Source: Chloroflexota bacterium
Lineage (GTDB): Bacteria > Chloroflexota > Anaerolineae > Anaerolineales > Villigracilaceae
Assembly: GCA_021796315.1 (NCBI GenBank)
Contig: JAJYOH010000136.1
Coordinates: forward strand, 1-11,378
Reading direction: 5' to 3'
DNA length: 11,378 bases
In this document: one piece after another, positions 1 through 5,502 of the stretch
How positions within the stretch are numbered: the stretch's first letter is position 1
Layout of the letters: every line of letters starts with the position of its first letter
Made by a program: the position numbers and the translations under genes
Notes under the pieces: model-generated
Seen by the model: the letters and a program-made list of their open reading frames with translations, nothing else
Database searches by the model: none
What the model was told of the DNA's origin: nothing

Positions 1-1
1 C

Positions 2-856
2 ATTGACCAACGAAACCATAACCATACCGAATTGATGCAAGCTGTTGTTCCTGAACTTGAGACATTGACAGATACCGAATCTCCCGGTGATAGATTGGAA
101 GAGGTTCAGCCGCTGACCGACCAGACGATTGGCGCGACAACGGACGAGATATACGAGGTTGAGCAGACGATTGAAGAGCCTCCTCCGACAAGGCTAGGCA
201 GCCGGGACATTTTGTCTAAACCGCGGGAAGGTGAGCAGGCTGTTGATAACTACAAAAATATTCGCGATGTTGCTTTGCAGGAATATGAAGAATCGCCTGT
301 AGCACCAGTGAGCGAGCAGCCTTTCTCACTTCGACAGAGTACGAGGCGTGCTCTTCGCGATATGCCCCTGTCGCAAAAGCGAATACTGATCGGTATAAGC
401 ATTCTTGTAGTTCTATTTGTCATGGTTGCTGGTGGATACTTCGTTTCTAGTGCCCTGCCAAAACCATCTCCAACAGCAACGCCGACAACATCAAATCTGC
501 CATATCCGGTTTCGGTTAGTCTGCCTGGTGGTTGGTCGTTTCCGTTAAACAAAGGAAGCGTTCAGGATGGGAAATGGAATCCTGCGGGACCGGAATGGCT
601 TGACGGCACAGAGGTCTGTCGCTGGGTATCTCTTCCGTATAGTGTCCAGTTGGAAGCGGTGCTTCGAACTCTGAAGTTGGACGATCCAATTACATTGACC
701 ATGAGCAATTACGATTCTCTGGTCTACAAAACAAAGTCGATTCAGCAAATGCCCGTTGACCAGATCAGTCTAGTAGATTTGAAAACACCCTGCCTGTTGA
801 TTATTCTAGGGAACGAACAATCAGATAAGAGGTGGGTTGTTACTTCGGTTCCCTAA
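2..856 (+). CDS. Tad-locus single-pass membrane protein with sortase-like outer domain (5' partial)
   Basis: The frame is open to the left edge. The first possible starts (TTG at 32, ATG at 35) have no Shine-Dalgarno, so the gene probably begins outside the window. Counting from TTG 32: residues 1-116 are acidic and low in complexity (cytoplasmic by inference), 117-141 form one hydrophobic membrane helix, 144-155 are a Pro/Thr/Ser linker, and 156-274 are a compact outer domain. That domain has a sortase-like order: a helix and turn (EAVLRTLKLDDPITLTM), a strand pair (SLVYKTKSI), a buried strand (PCLLIIL), then an Arg-led last strand (KRWVVTSV). Class E/F sortases carry L..L..GD.i, Y.V, LTLiTC and R..V.A at these places. 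The catalytic Cys position appears to be Gly and no catalytic His is seen, so I infer a non-enzymatic domain. It lies 26 bases before cpaE on the same strand, which suggests a pilus-linked role. The function is not established. Confidence 0.6.
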   Translation: MDQRNHNHTELMQAVVPELETLTDTESPGDRLEEVQPLTDQTIGATTDEIYEVEQTIEEPPPTRLGSRDILSKPREGEQAVDNYKNIRDVALQEYEESPVAPVSEQPFSLRQSTRRALRDMPLSQKRILIGISILVVLFVMVAGGYFVSSALPKPSPTATPTTSNLPYPVSVSLPGGWSFPLNKGSVQDGKWNPAGPEWLDGTEVCRWVSLPYSVQLEAVLRTLKLDDPITLTMSNYDSLVYKTKSIQQMPVDQISLVDLKTPCLLIILGNEQSDKRWVVTSVP

Positions 857-868
857 TTCGGTCGCAGT

Positions 869-875
869 AGAGGAG
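869..875 (+). promoter_or_regulatory. Shine-Dalgarno that decides the cpaE start
   Basis: AGAGGAG lies 7 bases before the ATG at 883, but only 1 base before the in-frame ATG at 877. The spacing favours the second ATG. Confidence 0.7.
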
Positions 876-882
876 AATGTCC

Positions 883-2040
883 ATGAGTCAAAATAGGATT
901 CTTGTCGTGGATCAGGATGATGCGAATCGTAATTTTCTGGGTCAGATGCTTCAGAAGGGAAATTACGATGTACAGCAGGCCTCAACAGGCGGAGACGGGA
1001 TTCGACTCGCGGGGGAGAGCGTACCAGATTTGATTGTGTTTGATACGAATCTCCCGGATATGACAGCCCGTGAATTTATTCAGGGTCTCAAGCAAAACCC
1101 GCATATTTCAGAAACGCCCTGTGTCGTCTTGAGCAGCAGGTCCGACCCGGAGGAAATGCAGGAATGCCTGGGTGCTGGCTGTGCCGAGTACTATATCAAA
1201 TCCGGTATGGTTATGGTTTCGTTGGTCAATGCGATTCCGCGCTTAATTGTTGAAGGCAAACGTATTCATTCCGAGTCGCGAAAAGGCTTGTTGTTCGCTT
1301 TTGCTAGTGCCAAAGGCGGAACCGGAACTTCATCGCTATGTGCCAATATCGGGATGAGTCTTGCCCAACATATCGCTCAGTCGAAAGTTGCGGTTGTTGA
1401 TATGGTTCTGCCCTTCGGTTCTATCGCCTCACTCGTTGGATGTGTGGAAGACGGACTCAACCTGGTGACTGTTTCCGAAAAAACAGCGGCCCAACTTACG
1501 CCGGATTTTTTCCGCGAGAATCTCCTCTCTCCTCAACATTGGTTATTTCATCTGTTACCGGGGTCTCCCGACCCAGATGTTGCGAACAGTCTGAATATAA
1601 AGAATGTTGGCCCCATTGTTGATGCTTTAAGACTAGCATACGATTATGTCTTGATAGATGTTGGCCGATCCTTGTCCAAGATTACGATGCCCGTGATTGA
1701 ACAGGCTGATTTGGTAGCTCTCATCCTGAGTACAGACTTAAGTACCGTTACGTTAACAAAGAAATTTTGGAATTACCTGCAAAGTCACGGCAGCGATCTG
1801 CACCGCGTCTTTCCGATTCTGAACCGAGCCGTTGGTCTGGAGGGGTTGACTAAGGCTGAAGCGGAAAAAATCATTGGCTTGGAAATCAAGTTGATGATGC
1901 CTTATATGATGGGAAATTTCACCCTTGCGAATAACCAAAATATGCCAATCATTCTGAAATTCCCGAATGATACGGCCAGCATGGTGCTGAAACAGGCTGC
2001 TCTCGATATGTCGCGCCAAGCACTTACGATCAGCATATGA
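883..2040 (+). CDS. cpaE: Tad pilus assembly protein CpaE/TadZ: receiver domain plus MinD/ParA-like domain
   Basis: This is a 385-residue two-domain protein of the CpaE/TadZ family, which places the Tad secretion machine at the cell pole or membrane. Residues 1-120 form a response-regulator receiver: ILVVDQD for the acidic pocket, Asp54 in VFDTNLPDM as phospho-acceptor, Ser/Thr in VVLSS, and Lys106 in YYIKS. Residues about 135-385 form a MinD/ParA-like fold with a deviant Walker A loop, KGGTGTSS (144-151), and a Walker B-like YDYVLIDVG. The loop keeps the signature Lys of KGG but has Thr where ParA/MinD proteins have the second Lys (GKT/GKS), so nucleotide hydrolysis may be weak or absent. 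Atypical loops are known in TadZ proteins. The gene follows the membrane protein by 26 bases and is probably co-transcribed with it. The start at 883 is chosen from Shine-Dalgarno spacing; ATG 877 would add two residues. Confidence 0.9.
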   Translation: MSQNRILVVDQDDANRNFLGQMLQKGNYDVQQASTGGDGIRLAGESVPDLIVFDTNLPDMTAREFIQGLKQNPHISETPCVVLSSRSDPEEMQECLGAGCAEYYIKSGMVMVSLVNAIPRLIVEGKRIHSESRKGLLFAFASAKGGTGTSSLCANIGMSLAQHIAQSKVAVVDMVLPFGSIASLVGCVEDGLNLVTVSEKTAAQLTPDFFRENLLSPQHWLFHLLPGSPDPDVANSLNIKNVGPIVDALRLAYDYVLIDVGRSLSKITMPVIEQADLVALILSTDLSTVTLTKKFWNYLQSHGSDLHRVFPILNRAVGLEGLTKAEAEKIIGLEIKLMMPYMMGNFTLANNQNMPIILKFPNDTASMVLKQAALDMSRQALTISI

Positions 2041-2234
2041 CCCGTAGGTTGTCCACATTTACGGATTTTCCCCGCATTTTTCTGGAAGTCACGATTTAAA
2101 GCTTACAATTTTGTAATTTTTCCTCGCCATTCCCGTCATGTCCCAAGTAGTGGTGTGATTTTCACATTGTACTGTCATTTCTTGGCAATTACTTGGGCGA
2201 TGGGTTAGCATTTTCGGGCGCGGAGAGGAAAAGC
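2041..2234. other. 194-base intergenic leader before tadE with two inverted repeats
   Basis: No gene is visible here. It holds a compact palindrome, TTACAA-TT-TTGTAA (2103-2116), and a wider inverted repeat, CCCAAGTA (2142-2149) against TACTTGGG (2190-2197), with a 40-base gap. A weak promoter-like pair, TTGGCA (2182-2187) and TAGCAT (2206-2211) with an 18-base spacer, would start RNA just before the tadE Shine-Dalgarno. The size of the gap compared with the others in the cluster makes a separate transcription start for tadE plausible. Nothing here is strong enough to call a promoter firmly. Confidence 0.35.
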
Positions 2235-2741
2235 ATGTTTCGTCGCTTAGCAGAAGCTCAAGCTATGGTGGAGTTTGCTTTGGCTTTGCCTATTTTGCTT
2301 CTGGTCCTCTATGGGCTGATTGAAGTTGGCCGCGTGATATTTATTTATTCGACCGTGATTACCGCCAGCCGCGAAGCGGTGCGCTATGGTTCGGCGTATG
2401 GTGTGAACGGGGTAAGCGCAACGAGTGTTCCGGTTTATGAAGATTGCGCCGGAATCAGGAATGCTGCTAAAAAAGTTGGCTTTTTGCTCAATTTGCAGGA
2501 TTCGAATATCGTGATTTCATATGATCAGGGGTTGGACGCAAGCGGTATCCCGATCAATTGGCAAGAGGGTTGTCCTCCTGCATTTAGCGTAGCATCAGGA
2601 GATCGGATCAATGTAGCGGTAACCTATGATTACAGCCCAATTCTCACCTTTGTTCCGCTGACATCGAAAACTGTCTCCTCGTCCGCTTCGCGGACAATAA
2701 TGGGAGATATTGATCTTTCTGTCACAGAGTCTCCCCATTAG
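2235..2741 (+). CDS. tadE: TadE-family pseudopilin
   Basis: This 168-residue minor-pilin-like protein of the Tad system has the TadE signature at its N terminus. A short basic leader (MFRRLAEA) is followed by QAMVEFALALP and a hydrophobic helix to about residue 37. Glu13 and Phe14 match the +5 Glu and +6 aromatic of Flp/TadE prepilins, with Ala9-Gln10 in place of the usual Gly-Gln cleavage site, so processing by a TadV/CpaA-type peptidase is expected but not certain. The remainder is a secreted domain with two cysteines (EDCAG and EGCPP), which could form a disulfide. The ATG at 2235 is chosen because GGAGAGG (2222-2228) lies 6 bases before it; an in-frame TTG at 2193 has no such site. The gene is followed after 57 bases by the tadG-like gene. 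Confidence 0.9.
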   Translation: MFRRLAEAQAMVEFALALPILLLVLYGLIEVGRVIFIYSTVITASREAVRYGSAYGVNGVSATSVPVYEDCAGIRNAAKKVGFLLNLQDSNIVISYDQGLDASGIPINWQEGCPPAFSVASGDRINVAVTYDYSPILTFVPLTSKTVSSSASRTIMGDIDLSVTESPH

Positions 2742-2798
2742 CCTCTTTATGATTTTGTCTGACGCTTCTGACGTAACCGTCCTGTAGAGGAGTCTTAT

Positions 2799-4205
2799 AT
2801 GAAGTTCAAAGACATCAGTGAACGCGGTCAGGCTTTGGTTATCATTGCATTTGCCATGGTTGTGCTGATCGCGATCACAGGGCTGGCGATTGATGGCAGT
2901 AATACATTCGCTGACCGTCGGGCTGCACAGAACGCCGCGGATACAGCCGCCTTGGCCGGGGCAGTGATGAGGAACAATCTTGAAAAAGGTTCCCCTGGAA
3001 TTCCTCCTGCGTCGCCATCAGATTGCATTGAGCCACCATCCGGAACAAGTTCACCATGTTGGGATGCAGTTGTGCTCGCAGCTTTGGACCGGGCAGATAG
3101 CAACGGATATGGTCGCGATCTCACCAATCACGATGTTGAAGTCCATTCCCCGCCGGTTGATGGGCCCTATGCCACTTGCAACAATATGCCTTGCGATCCT
3201 CACAACTATATTCAAGTTATTATCACTACAAATGTAAATACCTTTTTTGCAAAGGTGATCGGCATTGGACAAACGCATAACCGGGTGGAAGCGGTGGCTC
3301 TGTCAGATTATAGGGCTGCCGGTCCACTCTATGGCGGGAACTCTCTTGTTTCGCTGGCCCCAGGAAACACCGGCTCCAATTGCGGGACTAATGCGGGCTT
3401 CATTGTCGCGGGCAGCGGCACGGTGAATGTAAGTGGTGGTGGAATCTTCGTCAATTCCGATAACTCGGGTTGTGCCTTCAATCAAAATGGCTGTAATACA
3501 ACGTTAAATATTACGGGCGGCGGAATTAGCGTAGTAGGTGGATCGAATCTGCAAAGCTCCTGCTCTGGGCAGATTTCCCCAGCTCCCAATGGTTCAGCAC
3601 AACAGGTTGACTTTCCGCCTCCATATCCATTTGCAGCACAACCACCTGCAGAATGTGGCGTCATCCCCCACGCGCCTACCCCAGACCTAAGTCAAATTAA
3701 AACCGTGGACGTTTATCCGGGCTACTATGATAGCTTCCCTCCGCCTACCCAACAATATAACAATATCATCATGGAACCGGGAGTTTACTGCGTTTCCAAT
3801 GTGGTCAAGGTGAGCAGCCCCAATACCGTGCTCAGTGGAAATGGCGTCTTTATCTACATCATGCCAGATGGTTCGTTTGACTTCCAAGGTGGCACGTTGA
3901 ATCTCAGTGCGCCCACGACCGGTGATTACAAAGGCTATCTCATTTATGTTGACTTTACGTATCCCAGCAATCCCATCCCATCTTGCATCATCAACGGGAA
4001 TACTGCTGATAGTCTTACTGGAGCCATTATTGCACCTTATTGCGACATAACCATCAATGGCACATCCAGCTCGAACCCAGGCGTTCACAGTCAGATTATC
4101 GGATATACGATAACCCTGAGCGGCAGCAACAATTTCAATTTTATTTATGACTCATCCGAACAGCCGACTGATCCGGGGACAAACACCGCTGGAATATATC
4201 GGTAA
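2799..4205 (+). CDS. tadG: TadG-like Tad pilus protein with long secreted beta-rich domain
   Basis: This 468-residue protein begins like TadG (putative Flp pilus-assembly TadE/G-like family): ERGQALVIIAF runs into one membrane helix (about 11-33), then the typical DRRAAQNAADTAALAGA stretch. The +5 Glu needed for prepilin processing is absent, so it probably stays as an N-terminally anchored protein with the rest outside. From about residue 180 it is rich in Gly, Ser, Asn and Pro, with repeated strand-turn patterns (for example GNGVFIYIMPDGSFDF and GAIIAPYCDITINGTSS). These resemble the right-handed beta or polymer-forming domains found in pilus-associated surface proteins. I count 12 cysteines, all in the outer part, so several disulfides are possible. 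AGAGGAG (2786-2792) lies 6 bases before the ATG, the same site as in front of cpaE. It may act as a minor tip or anchor protein; that role is inferred. The TadG label is sure for the N terminus only. Confidence 0.82.
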   Translation: MKFKDISERGQALVIIAFAMVVLIAITGLAIDGSNTFADRRAAQNAADTAALAGAVMRNNLEKGSPGIPPASPSDCIEPPSGTSSPCWDAVVLAALDRADSNGYGRDLTNHDVEVHSPPVDGPYATCNNMPCDPHNYIQVIITTNVNTFFAKVIGIGQTHNRVEAVALSDYRAAGPLYGGNSLVSLAPGNTGSNCGTNAGFIVAGSGTVNVSGGGIFVNSDNSGCAFNQNGCNTTLNITGGGISVVGGSNLQSSCSGQISPAPNGSAQQVDFPPPYPFAAQPPAECGVIPHAPTPDLSQIKTVDVYPGYYDSFPPPTQQYNNIIMEPGVYCVSNVVKVSSPNTVLSGNGVFIYIMPDGSFDFQGGTLNLSAPTTGDYKGYLIYVDFTYPSNPIPSCIINGNTADSLTGAIIAPYCDITINGTSSSNPGVHSQIIGYTITLSGSNNFNFIYDSSEQPTDPGTNTAGIYR

Positions 4206-4356
4206 GGATCCGCCAATTCGAGGAAAAGTATTTGTTGAGTCAGGAAAACGATAATAACGAAATCGGTTTAGCTATTTTTCGGAATACGTACCCAATTAAT
4301 TTTTAGAAGAATTGTGACGAGGTTGCAAAGGTTGTGAATTGAGGTGGAGGGCTACT
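4206..4356 (+). other. 151-base gap before the pilin genes
   Basis: This stretch is AT-rich and has no gene. I looked for a promoter and found only partial matches (a GATAAT at about 4248 with no good -35 partner, and TTGTGA near 4313 with a poor -10). Abundant pilins often have their own promoter, but the sequence does not show one clearly. A Shine-Dalgarno, GGAGG, ends it at 4346-4350. Confidence 0.3.
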
Positions 4357-4512
4357 ATGTTATTTTCCTGCCAGTTGAAAGGCCAAGGCTTGGTTGAGTA
4401 TGCCTTGGTTTTGGTGTTGGTTGCTGTGGTCGTTTTTGCGGCTTTGACGATTCTTGGGCCGGCCATTGGCAATACTTTTAGCTCGATCAATTCCAGCTTG
4501 GCCAACTTATGA
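4357..4512 (+). CDS. flp: Flp-type major pilin, copy 1
   Basis: This is a 51-residue prepilin. A 9-residue leader ending in Gly is followed by the Flp motif G|QGLVEYAL with Glu at +5 and Tyr at +6, then a hydrophobic helix (LVLVLVAVVVFAAL) and a short polar tail (GNTFSSINSSLANL). A TadV/CpaA-type prepilin peptidase would release a 42-residue mature pilin that polymerises into the Flp fibre. The ATG is supported by GGAGG (4346-4350) 6 bases upstream. The gene is short and easily missed by ORF callers. It shares 37 of 51 positions with copy 2; most differences lie in the leader, plus small swaps along the helix. The leader contains a Cys (residue 5) that copy 2 lacks. Confidence 0.92.
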   Translation: MLFSCQLKGQGLVEYALVLVLVAVVVFAALTILGPAIGNTFSSINSSLANL

Positions 4513-4635
4513 GCTTTATCGCAAGCCAGTATCGCAGATAGTTTTTTGTGGGCTGACTTGTCGGTTGAGTTAAGGGGCATGAATATTAACTCTCTGGTTT
4601 GCCCAGGGAAATCAAAAAGAAAGGAGGATACTGCC
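4513..4635 (+). other. Spacer between the two pilin genes with interleaved inverted repeats
   Basis: This is a 123-base gap with a run of six T at about 4542-4547. GAGTTAA (4567-4573) pairs with TTAACTC (4586-4592), and GGGCA (4575-4579) can pair with TGCCC (4600-4604). The two stems interleave, so the RNA could form a pseudoknot or switch between two folds just before the copy 2 Shine-Dalgarno. The stems are short and may be chance. Confidence 0.3.
4621..4627 (+). promoter_or_regulatory. Consensus Shine-Dalgarno of pilin copy 2
   Basis: AAGGAGG is a full match to the anti-Shine-Dalgarno complement, 8 bases before the ATG at 4636. It is stronger than the GGAGG in front of copy 1, which suggests that copy 2 is the more heavily translated pilin. 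Confidence 0.75.
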
Positions 4636-4791
4636 ATGTTATTTGCACCGAAGGAAGGAGGCCAGGGTCTGGTCGAATATGCGTTGATTCTTGTTTTGGT
4701 CGCCATTGTTGTTATCGCGGCGCTAATGATCCTAGGCCCAATCATCGGCAACACTTTCAGCACGATCAACGATAGCCTGACCAACGTATAG
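4636..4791 (+). CDS. flp: Flp-type major pilin, copy 2
   Basis: This 51-residue prepilin is laid out like copy 1: a 9-residue leader (MLFAPKEGG), cleavage before QGLVEYAL, a hydrophobic helix (LILVLVAIVVIAALMIL) and the tail GNTFSTINDSLTNV. Conservation is highest from the cleavage site onwards, consistent with selection on the mature fibre subunit. The longer in-frame reading from 4546 has no ribosome site, while ATG 4636 has a consensus one, so 4636 is chosen. The gene is followed by a strong hairpin that closes the pilus locus. Confidence 0.93.
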   Translation: MLFAPKEGGQGLVEYALILVLVAIVVIAALMILGPIIGNTFSTINDSLTNV

Positions 4792-4811
4792 ACTGGTGAC
4801 TCAGTCATATT

Positions 4812-4850
4812 AGCATAAAGGAGTTTCCGCGCAGGAAACTCCTTTATGCT
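4812..4850. terminator. 17-bp perfect hairpin between convergent genes
   Basis: Positions 4812-4828 are exactly complementary to 4834-4850, with a 5-base loop (GCGCA). It sits between the stop of pilin copy 2 (4791, + strand) and the stop of the - strand gene (4856), so it can serve both directions. There is no long T run after it on either strand, but the stem itself begins with AAAGGAG and ends in CTCCTTT. A bidirectional terminator or 3'-end stabiliser is the simplest reading. Confidence 0.8.
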
Positions 4851-4855
4851 TGTGT

Positions 4856-5428
4856 TCAAATTTGCAGAATTCCGCCTCGTTTGGCAAATTCCCCCAACGC
4901 TTTCCCTAAATTGCTTAACAGATCAGGTACCATGGTGATCAGTTCGCTCAGCGCATCGAAACCAGACTTCATCAATTGAGTGTCCACATTTTCTTGGATG
5001 GCGAATTGAAGCTGTCGAGTCTTGTCCGTGATTTTCTGGCGCTGGGCCATCAACTTTAGGCGAAGCTCGCGACGTGCCGCGGCCGCTTCCAAATCCCTGC
5101 CTTTGATGTCGTTCCATGCCTGATATAGCTCGATAAATTTTTCAATATCTTTGTAAAGTGGCCCCATGAAAGGCCCAGCAGATGGAACATCGGTCGCGGC
5201 ATTACTGAAGTAACTCAATGATGCCGCGATTTTCTTGCAGTGTTCATCTTCGATGCCGATCCGTTCGAGATTATAGAGGTCGTTCAATAAGCTGGTCAAA
5301 ACGGCAGATCGAAAATAGTTGAATCGCCAAACGGGTGAGCCGCGTCTGCTATTCAACTTTTTCGCGGATGCTTCAGTTGGCTTTCCTGTCAGGGATTGTT
5401 TCTTTTGTTTCCTGCGACTCTTCGACAC
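4856..5428 (-). CDS. Unrecognised basic helical protein, 190 residues
   Basis: I do not recognise this family. It starts with GTG at 5428, supported by GGAGGAG (5439-5433) 4 bases upstream. The first 30 residues are very rich in Lys/Arg (MSKSRRKQKK, then SAKKLNSRRG). Residues 35-75 and 88-110 look helical. Residues about 108-150 are a charged, heptad-like helix (LEAAAARRELRLKLMAQR and onwards) that may form a coiled coil. The C terminus (SELITMVPDLLSNLGKALG) is amphipathic. There is no signal peptide or membrane helix and only one Cys. The basic tail could bind nucleic acid or acidic lipid; this is a guess from composition. It is the last - strand gene, 70 bases after cydDC, but has its own promoter and need not share its job. 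It runs head-on into the pilus locus. Confidence 0.7.
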   Translation of the reverse strand: MSKSRRKQKKQSLTGKPTEASAKKLNSRRGSPVWRFNYFRSAVLTSLLNDLYNLERIGIEDEHCKKIAASLSYFSNAATDVPSAGPFMGPLYKDIEKFIELYQAWNDIKGRDLEAAAARRELRLKLMAQRQKITDKTRQLQFAIQENVDTQLMKSGFDALSELITMVPDLLSNLGKALGEFAKRGGILQI

Positions 5429-5473
5429 GATTCTCCTCCGCCACGCAATTGCAAATCCGAATCATTGAGCGCA

Positions 5474-5502
5474 AGTATAGCATCGGCGCTGAATTTTGTT
5501 AA
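5474..5502 (-). promoter_or_regulatory. Sigma-70 type promoter for the 190-residue protein
   Basis: On the - strand, TTAACA (5502-5497, one mismatch to TTGACA) and TATACT (5479-5474, one mismatch to TATAAT) are separated by exactly 17 bases. TGC directly before the -10 gives an extended -10 element. RNA would start near 5467, leaving a leader of about 39 bases with the GGAGGAG site. The -35 box overlaps the TAA stop of cydDC (5501-5499). Confidence 0.8.

Noticed and set aside
471..475. LSSGQ in the first ATPase domain (residues 471-475 of CydDC) considered as a broken ABC signature
   Set aside because: CydD proteins commonly deviate at this position (LSxGQ), so it is normal for the family. 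The coordinates given here are residue numbers.
4513..4550. T-rich stretch after pilin copy 1 considered as a terminator
   Set aside because: Six T are present, but I find no convincing GC-rich stem directly before them.
4296..4859. A 187-residue open frame on the - strand across both pilin genes
   Set aside because: It is antisense to two clear Flp pilins with good ribosome sites, spans the terminator hairpin, and its repeated segments merely mirror the pilin duplication.
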